DNA of 64,000 bases. Source: Formosa sp. Lineage in GTDB: Bacteria > Bacteroidota > Bacteroidia > Flavobacteriales > Flavobacteriaceae. Positions 45,061-54,583 of this stretch are shown here, piece after piece; position 1 is the stretch's first letter; each line of letters opens with the position of its first letter. The stretch lies in contig JABHDE010000030.1 of the NCBI GenBank assembly GCA_018673215.1, positions 50,972 through 114,971 on the forward strand, in the 5' to 3' direction. The notes under the pieces are model-generated. The model worked only from the letters and a program-made list of their open reading frames with translations, did not search any database and was not told where the DNA came from. The position numbers were made by a program, and so were the translations under genes.

Positions 45061-45068
45061 AAAAATAC
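45061..45068 (-). promoter_or_regulatory. Putative -7 box for the DUF4834-YfhO-GT4 operon
   Basis: CAAAAATA on the plus strand is TATTTTTG on the minus strand, 17 bp before the DUF4834 start. Confidence 0.6.
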
Positions 45069-45160
45069 AATTCTTATTTTTATTACATAAATTATTATAT
45101 AAAATGATTGTATACGCAAGAAAAAACAGATCAATCAATTAAAAATATAAAAAAAATATG

Positions 45161-45168
45161 TAGGTTTG
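45161..45168 (+). promoter_or_regulatory. Putative -7 box for the 45184 operon
   Basis: TAGGTTTG matches TAnnTTTG. Its position excludes the in-frame TTG at 45166 as start and supports the ATG at 45184. Confidence 0.65.
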
Positions 45169-45183
45169 ATAAAAGTCTATTTT

Positions 45184-46170
45184 ATGAAACCTCTATCTAA
45201 ACTTATTACTTTTTTAATACTCCTTTGTTTGTGTAGTTTAGCGCATGCACAATATACCGATGTCATCAACTCCAATCGACCAGGCGCTTCTCAAAGCGCA
45301 TTTTCTGTGGGTACTAAAGTGTTACAATTTGAGGTTGGCCCGTATATGATAAAGGAAAATCGAGCGCTGTTTCCAAAATATAAAGTCGACGGGTATGGGG
45401 TCGATTTTGCAGCACATTATGGTTTTTGGAAAGAAGCTTTAGAATTTAATATTCAAGGAACCTTTCAAAAAGACACACAAACGTATTCATCCGTTGTGGA
45501 TGTTGAAAATAGTCGTGCAAATTTTAAAAACCTCAACATTGGCGCAAAGTATTTGATCTATGATCCACACAAAAACAAAGAAACTAAACCTAATTTATAT
45601 AGCTACCACGCTAACAGAGGGTTTAAATGGAGCAGTTTAATTCCTGCTGTATCTGTCGCAGCAGGTGTAAATTATGACACTAAAGACAATCCTTACACAG
45701 CAGCTACTGTTGAAGGACTCAGCTACAGAGGGGTCATTATTACACAGAACAATTTTTATGGTGGATGGGTCTTTATTACTAATTTCATGATGGATCGTAT
45801 TGGAAGTGACCAAACAGATTTCCAATACATTCTTACAATTACACATTCATTCAACCCAAAATGGGTGGTATTTGCAGAAACCCAAGGTATTAAAAGTGAA
45901 TTCTATGCAGATAATTTATTTCGATTTGGAGGAGGTTATTTACTTAACAAAGATTTACAGCTAGATACTGCACTTACCTTTAATACTAAAAATACCCCAT
46001 CGGTTTTAAGCCTAAATTTTGGGGCCTCCTACCGATTAGATCGCCATAAAGATAAAATCAAACTGGATAATGGGACGTCTGCAAAAGAGCAAAGAGAACG
46101 AATGTCACGCTCCAAAAAAACAAACAAAAGAAAAAAGAAAAAGAAGAATACTAATTTTGATGAGGACTAA
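45184..46170 (+). CDS. Outer-membrane transporter-like beta-barrel protein
   Basis: This 328-residue protein starts with a signal peptide ending SLAHAQ. It then has alternating strands typical of the MetA-pathway/phenol-degradation transporter-like outer-membrane family (NRPGASQSAFSVG, NIGAKYLIY, FGGGYLLN). The C-terminus has a Lys/Arg tail after the barrel (about 290-328). It is 5 bp upstream of the GNAT-like gene, so the two are probably co-transcribed. Confidence 0.75.
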   Translation: MKPLSKLITFLILLCLCSLAHAQYTDVINSNRPGASQSAFSVGTKVLQFEVGPYMIKENRALFPKYKVDGYGVDFAAHYGFWKEALEFNIQGTFQKDTQTYSSVVDVENSRANFKNLNIGAKYLIYDPHKNKETKPNLYSYHANRGFKWSSLIPAVSVAAGVNYDTKDNPYTAATVEGLSYRGVIITQNNFYGGWVFITNFMMDRIGSDQTDFQYILTITHSFNPKWVVFAETQGIKSEFYADNLFRFGGGYLLNKDLQLDTALTFNTKNTPSVLSLNFGASYRLDRHKDKIKLDNGTSAKEQRERMSRSKKTNKRKKKKKNTNFDED

Positions 46171-46175
46171 ACAGT

Positions 46176-47291
46176 ATGATAACCATTAAAAAAGCGGTTT
46201 CTAAAAAGGAGATAAAACAATTTGTCACGTTTCCTTTTTCAATATACAAAGACTCTAAATATTGGGTTCCACCTATCATTAGCGAAGAAATTAAAGTTTT
46301 TGATAAAAACACCAACCCTGTACTTCAAAATGCAGACGCTCACTTGTTTCTAGCTTATAAAAACGGGAAGATTGTTGGACGTGTTGCCGCTATTATAAAT
46401 TGGCTAGAAATCAAAAACAAAAGCAGCCAAAAAATACGTTTTGGTTGGATGGATATGATTGATGACATTGAAGTTACAAAGGCCTTATTAGCCAAAGTAG
46501 AGTCTATTGGAAAAGCAAATAATTTAAAATATATGGAAGGGCCGATTGGGTTTTCTAACTTAGACAAAGTAGGTGTTCTTACCTATGGATATGACCATAT
46601 AGGCACTATGATTACATGGTATAATCACCCCTATTACGTAGCGCACTTAAATCAGTTAAACTTAAAAGTTGAAAAAGAATATTTAGAACACAAACATCAG
46701 TTTAGTGACATTATAATTGAAGACTCTGAAAGACTGGAAAAAATTATTAAAGAACGCTATAATTTAAGAGCTTTAGACTTTACTAGTACAAAAGAGTTGA
46801 TGCCATATGCCGATAAAATGTTTGATTTATTTAACGAAAGTTATGCATCCTTATCGTCATTTGTTGCCATTACAGACATTCAAAAAGCATTTTTAAAGAA
46901 GAAATTTTTAAACTTCATAAACCCCGAATACATTAAGTTTGTAGTGGATGAAACCGATAATTTAGTGGCTTTCGGAGTGGTAATGCCTTCTTTTGCAGAA
47001 GCATTACAAAAAATAAAAGGTAAGTTATTTCCTTTTGGGATTTTTCAAATTCTCAAGGCCAAAAAATCTAAGAAATTAAATTTCTATTTAATTGGCGTCG
47101 ATCCTAAATATCAAAAGAAGGGGGTACATTCCATTATTTTTAGTTCATTTTACAAAACCTTTAAAAAGAATGGCATTATAGAATGCCGTAGAACACCCGA
47201 GTTAGTTAATAACTTAGCCATACAAAAGCTATGGCGAAACTTTAATCCAATACTGATTAAAAAACGAAGTACCTTTAGAAAAGAGTTGTAA
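46176..47291 (+). CDS. GNAT-like acyltransferase (bCerS-type candidate)
   Basis: This 371-residue protein opens FVTFPFSIYKDSKYWVPP, then LAYKNGKIVGRVAAI, and has GNAT-fold features near the C-terminus (LIGVDPKYQKKGVHSIIF). It resembles the GNAT-like N-acyltransferases linked to bacterial sphingolipid synthesis. It is convergent with the PLP acyltransferase gene and 6 bp from its stop. I infer N-acylation of a long-chain aminolipid; the family resemblance is by eye. Confidence 0.65.
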   Translation: MITIKKAVSKKEIKQFVTFPFSIYKDSKYWVPPIISEEIKVFDKNTNPVLQNADAHLFLAYKNGKIVGRVAAIINWLEIKNKSSQKIRFGWMDMIDDIEVTKALLAKVESIGKANNLKYMEGPIGFSNLDKVGVLTYGYDHIGTMITWYNHPYYVAHLNQLNLKVEKEYLEHKHQFSDIIIEDSERLEKIIKERYNLRALDFTSTKELMPYADKMFDLFNESYASLSSFVAITDIQKAFLKKKFLNFINPEYIKFVVDETDNLVAFGVVMPSFAEALQKIKGKLFPFGIFQILKAKKSKKLNFYLIGVDPKYQKKGVHSIIFSSFYKTFKKNGIIECRRTPELVNNLAIQKLWRNFNPILIKKRSTFRKEL

Positions 47292-47296
47292 AAACA

Positions 47297-48559
47297 CTAC
47301 TCGCCCATTGCAGCTGCAACAGATGCAGAAAGACGCTTGTAAACACCTTTTTCTAAGCGTTCTCTAATTACAGAAAAAGCTTTTAAGGTTTCATCAACAT
47401 CTTCTATAGTATGCATAGAGGTTGGGATTAACCTCAACAATATGAGTCCTTTAGGAATGACTGGATAGACCACAATAGAACAGAAAATTCCATAATTCTC
47501 TCGAAGGTCTTTGACTAAGGCCATCGCTTCAGGAATACTTCCTTTCAAGTACACAGGGGTCACACAACTTTGCGTCGTTCCTAAATCGAATCCTCTCTCG
47601 CGCAATCCCGATTGAAGTGCTGTTACAATTTTCCAGAGATTTTCCTTAAGTTCTGGCATGGTTCGAATCATATCCAAACGTTTTAGAGCACCCTTAACCA
47701 ATTGCATTTGCAAGGATTTTGCAAACATTTGTGATCGTAAATTATATTTTAAGTAGTCTATAATTTCTTTATCCGCTGCAATAAATGCACCTGTACTTGC
47801 CATAGATTTGGCAAAAGTTGCAAAATATACATCAATAGCGTCTTGAACCCCTTGTTCTTCACCTGCACCTGAACCAGTTTTTCCAAGTGTTCCAAAACCG
47901 TGTGCATCGTCCACTAAAAATCTGAAATTGAATTTATCTTTTAATGCTGCAATCTCTTTTAGCTTTCCTTGTTCGCCTCGCATTCCAAAAACTCCTTCGG
48001 AAATCACTAAAATTCCACCGCCAGTTTGTTGAGCCATTTTGGTGGCACGCTCCAAGTTTTTTTCTAAACTTTCGATGTCGTTGTGCTTGTAGGTAAAGCG
48101 TTTTCCCATATGCAAACGAACGCCATCAATGATACAAGCATGCGAATCAACATCGTAAACTATGATATCATCCTTTCCAACCAATGCATCAATTGTAGAC
48201 ATGATTCCTTGATAACCAAAATTTAAGAGGTATGCAGCTTCTTTGTTTACAAATTCTGCTAATTCATTTTGTAATTGTTCATGAAGCGAAGTATGACCAG
48301 ACATCATTCGAGCTCCCATTGGGTAGGCAGACCCAAAATCATTAGCTGCTTCGGCATCAACTTTTCTGACTTCAGGATGATTTGCAAGACCTAAATAGTC
48401 ATTAATACTCCATGTAATGACATCTTTCCCTTGAAATTTCATGCGATTGGAAATCTGACCTTCCAGCTTTGGGAACACAAAATAACCTTCTGCTTGGCTT
48501 GCCCATTTACCTAATGGACCTTTGTCTCTGTAAATCTTTTCGAATAAATCTCTCATCAT
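47297..48559 (-). CDS. Alpha-oxoamine synthase family PLP enzyme (cysteate fatty-acyltransferase candidate)
   Basis: This 420-residue protein has the oxoamine-synthase fold: H140 (DSHACIIDG), D217 and H220 (VDDAHGFG) and the PLP-binding K251 (FAKSMAST). These enzymes condense an amino acid with an acyl thioester (serine palmitoyltransferase, KBL, BioF). The closeness to a cysteine-synthase-like gene and a GNAT-like gene points to cysteate as the amino acid, making 3-ketocapnine. BioF is the main alternative, but no biotin genes are near. A second ATG follows at once (48556). Confidence 0.72.
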   Translation of the reverse strand: MMRDLFEKIYRDKGPLGKWASQAEGYFVFPKLEGQISNRMKFQGKDVITWSINDYLGLANHPEVRKVDAEAANDFGSAYPMGARMMSGHTSLHEQLQNELAEFVNKEAAYLLNFGYQGIMSTIDALVGKDDIIVYDVDSHACIIDGVRLHMGKRFTYKHNDIESLEKNLERATKMAQQTGGGILVISEGVFGMRGEQGKLKEIAALKDKFNFRFLVDDAHGFGTLGKTGSGAGEEQGVQDAIDVYFATFAKSMASTGAFIAADKEIIDYLKYNLRSQMFAKSLQMQLVKGALKRLDMIRTMPELKENLWKIVTALQSGLRERGFDLGTTQSCVTPVYLKGSIPEAMALVKDLRENYGIFCSIVVYPVIPKGLILLRLIPTSMHTIEDVDETLKAFSVIRERLEKGVYKRLSASVAAAMGE

Positions 48560-48581
48560 AATTCCTAGTTAGTTTGCAGCA

Positions 48582-48589
48582 CAAAATTA
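48582..48589 (-). promoter_or_regulatory. Putative -7 box for the oxoamine synthase gene
   Basis: CAAAATTA reads TAATTTTG on the minus strand, 22 bp before the start codon. Confidence 0.6.
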
Positions 48590-48679
48590 TACAATAAAAT
48601 TCTCAATACATAATAATTTAAGCAATTAAACAAACATGAATTCTTTGAAGATGATTTGGGGTTGAAAAGTTTTGGAAAT

Positions 48680-49723
48680 CTACTTAATAAACTCAATACC
48701 TTGAGCAGCTACTTCATTTTTTTGATCAAAAAAGCCCTGATCTTCCATCCATTGATCATTAAACACTTTGCTCATGTATCTGGATCCATGATCTGGAAAA
48801 ATTAATACAACCACGTCAGAAGACTTAAAGGTACCTTTTTGATTGAGCTGTTTAACGGCCTGAACAACGGCTCCAGAAGTATAGCCTGCAAACAAGCCCT
48901 CTGTGAGTGCCAACTCTCTAGCAGTATGCGCACTGTCTTCATCCGTTACTTTTATAAACTCATCAATGGAATCAAAATCTGTAGCACTAGGAATCAAGTT
49001 CTTCCCCAATCCTTCAATGCGGTATGGATATATTTCGTTAGAATCAAACTCTTTAGTTTCGTGATATTTTTTTAAGACCGATCCATAGGCATCGACTCCA
49101 ATAATTTTAATATCTGGGTTCTGTTCTTTTAAATATTTTGCAGCTCCTGAAATAGTGCCACCGGTACCGCTACACGCCACTAAATGCGTAATTTTACCTT
49201 GTGTTTGTTGCCACAGTTCTGGACCCGTCGACTTGTAATGTGCCTCAGTGTTTAAGCTATTAAAATATTGGTTGATATATACAGAGCCCTCTATTTCTTT
49301 GTGCAAACGTTTTGCGACTTCGTAATAGGAACGTGGGTCGTCCGCACTCACATGCGCTGGGCATACATATACTTTTGCTCCCATACTCTTTAGCATATCA
49401 ATTTTATCCAAAGAAGATTTTGAACTGACTGCCAAAACACATTTATAACCTTTGATAATACTCACCATCGCTATACTAAAACCGGTATTTCCAGATGTTG
49501 TTTCAATGATAGTGTCTCCAGGCTTGAGAATGCCCTTTTTTTCGGCATTTTCAACAATATGTAGAGCAATACGATCTTTAGAAGATTGCCCTGGATTAAA
49601 GCATTCTAATTTGGCAATAAAGGTTCCCTTTGAACAATCTAAAATAGTATTTAACTTCACAAGAGGTGTGTTCCCAACAAGGTCCAATACATTATCAAAT
49701 ATTAATTTATCTTTATTTACCAA
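48680..49723 (-). CDS. Cysteine-synthase family PLP enzyme (cysteate synthase candidate)
   Basis: This 347-residue enzyme has the fold II PLP lysine K49 (NPGQSSKDR), the substrate loop TTSGNTG (75-81) and the phosphate loop SGTGGTISG. Known fold-II members make cysteine, cystathionine or cysteate. The N-terminus starts at TTG 49723; no in-frame ATG exists upstream before a stop. Position beside the oxoamine synthase suggests it makes cysteate from O-phosphoserine and sulfite, which is an inference. Ordinary cysteine synthase is the alternative. Confidence 0.75.
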   Translation of the reverse strand: MVNKDKLIFDNVLDLVGNTPLVKLNTILDCSKGTFIAKLECFNPGQSSKDRIALHIVENAEKKGILKPGDTIIETTSGNTGFSIAMVSIIKGYKCVLAVSSKSSLDKIDMLKSMGAKVYVCPAHVSADDPRSYYEVAKRLHKEIEGSVYINQYFNSLNTEAHYKSTGPELWQQTQGKITHLVACSGTGGTISGAAKYLKEQNPDIKIIGVDAYGSVLKKYHETKEFDSNEIYPYRIEGLGKNLIPSATDFDSIDEFIKVTDEDSAHTARELALTEGLFAGYTSGAVVQAVKQLNQKGTFKSSDVVVLIFPDHGSRYMSKVFNDQWMEDQGFFDQKNEVAAQGIEFIK

Positions 49724-49745
49724 GTTTGTGATTTTAAGTAAGCTA

Positions 49746-49753
49746 CAAAATTA
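49746..49753 (-). promoter_or_regulatory. Putative -7 box for the cysteine-synthase family gene
   Basis: CAAAATTA reads TAATTTTG on the minus strand, 22 bp before the TTG start. Confidence 0.55.
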
Positions 49754-49770
49754 CAATAATTTTTTCAAAC

Positions 49771-51903
49771 CTATTTTGAAATAGATTCCAGATCTAATAA
49801 AAACGCATACTCTGCAGCCACTTCTTTCAAGGCTTCAAAACGACCAGAAGCTCCTCCATGACCTGCCTCCATATTGGTTTGAAGATACAACTGAGAGACG
49901 TTTTTGTTCTGTGTTCTTAAGCGAGCCACCCACTTTGCAGGCTCCCAATACTGAACCTGGGAGTCGTGCAGTCCAGTAGTCACTAACATATTTGGATACA
50001 ACTTGTTTGTCACATTGTCATATGGGGAGTACGATTTCATATACTCATAATAGTCTTTTTCATTGGGGTTTCCCCACTCATCATATTCTCCAGTAGTTAG
50101 TGGAATGCTATCATCTAACATGGTAGTGACCACATCGACAAAAGGTACTTGGGCAACCACTCCATTATACAATTCAGGAGCTAAATTAATAACCGCTCCC
50201 ATCAATAAACCTCCGGCACTCCCTCCCATCGCATAATGATGTTTAGCAGAGGTGTATTTATTTGCAATTAAATATTTTGAACAATCTACAAAATCTGAAA
50301 AAGAGTTTTTCTTATTAAATAATTTTCCATCCTCATACCATTGACGACCCAAGTATTCCCCGCCTCTAATGTGTGCAATTGCAAAAATAAAACCACGATC
50401 TAATAAACTAAGTCGAGTAGTTGAAAAATAGGGATCTATGGTACTTCCGTAGGATCCATAAGCGTATAACAACAAGGGAGTGTCAAGTGATTTTTCGGTA
50501 TCAACACGTCGTATCAATGAAATAGGAATTTTCGTCCCATCAGTTGCTGTAGCCCACAAACGTTCTGAAGTGTAATTTTCTTTTTGGAAGTTACCCCCCA
50601 AGACTTCTTGTTCTTTTTTAATGGTTTTTGTTTTGGTTACCATATCAAAGTCAATGATTGAAGAAGGAGTGGTTAAAGATTGATATCCGTATCTTAAAAC
50701 TGTGGTATCAAAATCAATGTTGGTAGTGGTGTAAGCAGTGTAAGTTTCGCTTTCAAATGGAAGGTAATAACTATCTGATCCATCCCAACGTTTGATATGA
50801 ATTTGATTCAAACCGTTTTCACGTTCTGAAACCACTAAAAAGTCTTTAAATATTTCGATTCCTTCTAACAATACGGATTCGCGGTGCGGAATCACATCTT
50901 TCCAATATTTTTTTTCTGTTTCGGATTCAGAGGTCTTTGAAAGTTTAAAATTTTGAGCTCCATCAGCATTTGACACTATGTAAAATGAATCATCGTAATG
51001 GGAAATTCCATACTCTAAACCACGGGTTCGTGGCTGAAATACTTTAAAGTCGCCATCAGGAGTGTTGGCATTTAAAATTTGATATTCAGTGGTCAAAGTA
51101 CTGTAACTCACTATAACCAGATATTTCTTGGATTTGGTTTTATAAACGCTCACTCCAAAAGTATCATCTGTTTCTTCATAGATTAATTCATCTGACTTTT
51201 GATCGGTGTTCAATCGGTGTTTGTAAATCGCTTCTGAACGTAAGGTTGTTTCGTCTTTTGAAGTGTAAAATAAGGTTTTGTTGTCATTTGCCCACGTGCT
51301 ACCTCCAGTGGTATTTGAAATTTCATCCTTAAAAACTGTATTGGTTTTAAGATCTTTAATGTGTATAGTATATTGGCGTCTGCCCGTGGTATCTACACCA
51401 TAAGAAACTAAATTATTATTGGGGTTTATATTCAAGCCTACCAACCTAAAATACGAGTGATCTTTGGCCATTTCATTGCAATCAAACAACAGCTCTTCTT
51501 CAGCATCTAGAGTTTCCTTTTTTCGAGTGTATATAGGATAGTCTTTTCCTTTTTCATATTTGGTAATGTACCAATATCCGTTGTATTTATAGGGTACTGA
51601 ACTATCATCTTCTTTGATTCTTGACTTCATTTCTTCAAATAGAGACGTTTGAAACTCTTTCGTGTGCGCCGTATGGGCATTATAATACGCGTTTTCTTTA
51701 TTGAGATAGTCAATCACTTCTGGATTTTCTCTATCATTCAACCAATAAAACTCATCAATCCGAACATCGTCATGAATAGATAATTTTTTGGGTATTTGTT
51801 TCGCTAATGGAGCGTTTGGTAATTCAGACATTGATTTTTGAGTCTTAGTATCACAAGAAAATAGTGAACTGATTAAAATTAGAGATAATAATTTGATTTT
51901 CAT
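49771..51903 (-). CDS. ptrB: S9 prolyl-oligopeptidase family, oligopeptidase B-like, lipoprotein
   Basis: The 710-residue precursor has a lipobox (LFSCDTK, about residue 17). The hydrolase domain shows the nucleophile Ser in GGSAGGLLMG, the Asp in GLHDSQVQYWEP and the His in EAGHGGASGR; the N-terminal propeller precedes it. Oligopeptidase B cleaves after basic residues. The lipid anchor suggests a periplasmic or surface form. Confidence 0.9.
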   Translation of the reverse strand: MKIKLLSLILISSLFSCDTKTQKSMSELPNAPLAKQIPKKLSIHDDVRIDEFYWLNDRENPEVIDYLNKENAYYNAHTAHTKEFQTSLFEEMKSRIKEDDSSVPYKYNGYWYITKYEKGKDYPIYTRKKETLDAEEELLFDCNEMAKDHSYFRLVGLNINPNNNLVSYGVDTTGRRQYTIHIKDLKTNTVFKDEISNTTGGSTWANDNKTLFYTSKDETTLRSEAIYKHRLNTDQKSDELIYEETDDTFGVSVYKTKSKKYLVIVSYSTLTTEYQILNANTPDGDFKVFQPRTRGLEYGISHYDDSFYIVSNADGAQNFKLSKTSESETEKKYWKDVIPHRESVLLEGIEIFKDFLVVSERENGLNQIHIKRWDGSDSYYLPFESETYTAYTTTNIDFDTTVLRYGYQSLTTPSSIIDFDMVTKTKTIKKEQEVLGGNFQKENYTSERLWATATDGTKIPISLIRRVDTEKSLDTPLLLYAYGSYGSTIDPYFSTTRLSLLDRGFIFAIAHIRGGEYLGRQWYEDGKLFNKKNSFSDFVDCSKYLIANKYTSAKHHYAMGGSAGGLLMGAVINLAPELYNGVVAQVPFVDVVTTMLDDSIPLTTGEYDEWGNPNEKDYYEYMKSYSPYDNVTNKLYPNMLVTTGLHDSQVQYWEPAKWVARLRTQNKNVSQLYLQTNMEAGHGGASGRFEALKEVAAEYAFLLDLESISK

Positions 51904-51947
51904 AACAATTTAAATTTGGGTTAAGAAGCATAAATTTACAAAAAAAA

Positions 51948-52967
51948 TTAAGCTTTACTTAAAATTTCTAAAAGATTGACATGCATAGCCTCGGTATAAT
52001 CCAAATGAGTCACCATTCTGAGTTTACCGCTTCCCATATCACTTACTAGAACATCATGTGCTTTTAAATTATCTAAAAATAGTGCTTCTGGAATTTCAGG
52101 GTTTAATTTGAAAATAACAATATTTGTTTCTACGGGTTCTACACTCAAGACTGCTTCAGACTGCTGTAGTACAGCCGCTATGTCTTGAGCTTTTTGGTGG
52201 TCCTCTATTAGGCGATCGTAGTGATGGTCTAAGGCGTAGGAAGCTGCAGCTGCGAGCGATCCAATTTGACGCATGCCACCGCCCAACATTTTTCGAATAC
52301 GCAGAGCTTTGTTCATCAATGCCTCATCTCCTAACAACATGGAACCCACTGGAGCGCCAAGTCCTTTGCTAAAACACACTGAAATCGTATCAAAAATTTC
52401 TCCATATTGAAGTGCCGTTTCAGACTTTGCTACTAGTGCATTCCACAAACGAGCGCCATCTAGGTGTAATCCCAAGTCATGGGCATCACAAACCGTCCGA
52501 ATTTTTAAAATTTCTTTATAATCCCAGCACGCACCCCCGCCCTTGTTGGTCGTATTTTCTAAGGTCACTAAAGAAGTTAAGGGACTGTGATAAAAATCTG
52601 GAGGATTGATCGCTGCCTCTACTTGAGACGCCGTCATCATGCCCCGGTGCCCATCGACAAGCTGACACGATACCCCACTGTTAAAAGACACCCCACCACC
52701 TTCATAATTATAAACATGCGCATATTTGTCACATATCAATTGCTCACCAGGCTGGGTATGAAGTTTGATAGCCGTTTGATTGGCCATGGTTCCTGAAGGA
52801 AAAAACAAGGCTTTCGACTTTCCAAAAAGCGATGCAACTCGCGCTTCTAAGGCATTCATCGTTGGATCTTCTGCATACACATCGTCTCCTACTTTAGCGG
52901 TCATCATAGCGTCTAACATGCCTTTGGAAGGTCTTGTTAGAGTATCGCTTCTTAAATCTATTTGCAT
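51948..52967 (-). CDS. ltaE: Low-specificity L-threonine aldolase
   Basis: From the ATG at 52967 the protein is 339 residues, starting MQIDLRSDTLTRPSKGML. PLP enzyme signatures are GDDVYAEDPTMNALE, FPSGTMANQTAI, HLDGARLWNA and the Schiff-base Lys in CFSKGLGAPVG. It splits threonine into glycine and acetaldehyde. A further in-frame ATG at 53006 gives a 13-residue extension that does not resemble the family. It is divergent from prfB. Confidence 0.92.
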   Translation of the reverse strand: MQIDLRSDTLTRPSKGMLDAMMTAKVGDDVYAEDPTMNALEARVASLFGKSKALFFPSGTMANQTAIKLHTQPGEQLICDKYAHVYNYEGGGVSFNSGVSCQLVDGHRGMMTASQVEAAINPPDFYHSPLTSLVTLENTTNKGGGACWDYKEILKIRTVCDAHDLGLHLDGARLWNALVAKSETALQYGEIFDTISVCFSKGLGAPVGSMLLGDEALMNKALRIRKMLGGGMRQIGSLAAAASYALDHHYDRLIEDHQKAQDIAAVLQQSEAVLSVEPVETNIVIFKLNPEIPEALFLDNLKAHDVLVSDMGSGKLRMVTHLDYTEAMHVNLLEILSKA

Positions 52968-53022
52968 GAATTTTATTTTGGATATAAAACTACATATTAT
53001 TTTCATTCTATACTATTAATTC

Positions 53023-53030
53023 TATTTTTG
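53023..53030 (+). promoter_or_regulatory. Putative -7 box for prfB
   Basis: TATTTTTG fits TAnnTTTG, 17 bp before the prfB ATG. Confidence 0.6.
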
Positions 53031-53047
53031 TAGTTCTAAATAAATTT

Positions 53048-54155
53048 ATGATAACACACGATCACATAAAAGATCTTTTTGAGCGCCTGGGAGCGTTGAG
53101 GAGGTATCTTTGACTTAGATGCCAAACGCATCGAAATTCAAAATGAAGAAGAAAAAACTTTTTCCCCTGATTTTTGGAACGATTCGAAAGCAGCCGAGCT
53201 GCTTATGAAATCTTTACGAGTCAACAAAAAGTGGGTAAGTGATTTTGAAAAAGCACAAACTTATAATGAAGAGTTAGAAATCTTATTTGATTTTTTTAAA
53301 GAAGGAGAAACCACGGCCGAAGAAGTTGAAAAACAATTTGAGCTCGCTTCCAATTTCTTAGAGGACATCGAATTCAGAAACATGCTTTCCGAGGACGGAG
53401 ATGGTCTTAGTGCCGTATTACAAATTACTGCGGGTGCTGGAGGGACCGAAAGTTGCGATTGGGCAAGCATGCTCATGCGGATGTATATCATGTATGCTGA
53501 AAAAAATAATTTTAAAATCAAAGAACTCAACCTTCAAGATGGTGATGTGGCAGGAATCAAAACCGTGACACTTCAAATTGAAGGAGATTTTGCTTTTGGA
53601 TGGCTAAAAGGCGAAAATGGGGTGCATCGCTTGGTACGCATCTCTCCTTTTGATAGCAATGCCAAACGCCACACCAGTTTTGCTTCGGTATATGTCTATC
53701 CTCTTGTGGATGATACGATTGAAATCGATATCAACCCAGCTGATATTGAAATTACCACTGCACGTTCGAGTGGTGCGGGCGGACAAAACGTAAACAAAGT
53801 TGAAACAAAAGTGCAATTAACCCACAAACCTACTGGGATTCAAATTTCATGTTCTGAAACTCGCTCACAACATGACAACCGATCCAGAGCCCTGCAAATG
53901 CTAAAATCTCAATTGTATGAAATTGAGCTCAAAAAACAACTGGCACAACGTGAGGATATCGAGGCAGGGAAAATGAAAATTGAATGGGGAAGTCAAATCC
54001 GAAATTATGTAATGCACCCCTACAAACTTGTCAAAGATGTTAGAACCGCTCAAGAAACCGGAAATGTTGACAATGTAATGAACGGAGATATTACTCCTTT
54101 TCTAAAAGCCTATTTAATGCTTATGGGGCAAAAACAACAATCAGATTCGCTATGA
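53048..54155 (+). CDS. prfB: Peptide chain release factor 2, with programmed +1 frameshift
   Basis: The gene starts at ATG 53048 and reads 21 codons ([21 protein letters not shown]) to CTT-TGA at 53108-53113. Reading continues in the +1 frame from GAC at 53112 through [14 protein letters not shown] to the stop at 54155, giving 368 residues in all. An internal Shine-Dalgarno-like AGGAGG lies 3 bp before the TATCTTTGAC slip site, as in E. coli. The catalytic GGQ ([11 protein letters not shown]) is present. RF2 reads UGA, so the frameshift gives autoregulation. The stop overlaps the next gene (ATGA). Confidence 0.96.
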
Positions 54156-54493
54156 TAAAAATTTACCACAACAACCGCTGTCGAAAATCGCGTGAAGGGC
54201 TTCAAACTGTTCAAGCTAGTGAAAAACCCTATGAAATAATCGATTATATTTCCAGCCCTCTAAGTGCGAAAGAATTGGAGGAAATTATTTCTATTTTAAA
54301 TATTTCACCGATCGTTCTTGTACGTCAAAACGAAGCCATTTGGAAGTCAGATTTTAAAGGAAAAGAATTATCAGACCAAGAGTTGATTGCTGCTATGGCA
54401 GCGCATCCAAAGCTCATAGAACGCCCTATTGTAATTCACAACAACAAAGGAATTATTGGACGCCCTAAGGAACGAATTCTTGATGTTTTATAA
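54152..54493 (+). CDS. ArsC/Spx-family thioredoxin-fold protein
   Basis: This 113-residue protein has [12 protein letters not shown], a single N-terminal Cys followed by Arg as in ArsC-type reductases (YfgD-like), and the cis-Pro region LIERPIVI. It probably reduces an oxidised thiol or arsenate with glutathione-like help, but bacterial YfgD homologs are uncharacterised. Translationally coupled to prfB. Confidence 0.85.
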   Translation: MIKIYHNNRCRKSREGLQTVQASEKPYEIIDYISSPLSAKELEEIISILNISPIVLVRQNEAIWKSDFKGKELSDQELIAAMAAHPKLIERPIVIHNNKGIIGRPKERILDVL

Positions 54494-54553
54494 CATTCGA
54501 TACCCCCTTTTTTATTTAACACAATATTAACCAGAACAAATAGTTTTGGAGTT

Positions 54554-54561
54554 TACTTTTG
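54554..54561 (+). promoter_or_regulatory. Putative -7 box for the TonB-dependent receptor-like gene
   Basis: TACTTTTG matches TAnnTTTG and lies 22 bp before the ATG. A second match, TAGTTTTG, is at 54541-54548. Confidence 0.55.
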
Positions 54562-54583
54562 TGCTCAATAATATCCGACATTC

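Noticed and set aside
49771..51903. CRISPR or tandem repeats
   Set aside because: No array of regularly spaced direct repeats was seen here or anywhere in the window.
53205..54155. Release factor 2 starting at the in-frame ATG 53205
   Set aside because: The upstream frame with the UGA slip site codes the conserved N-terminus; the internal ATG gives a truncated protein.
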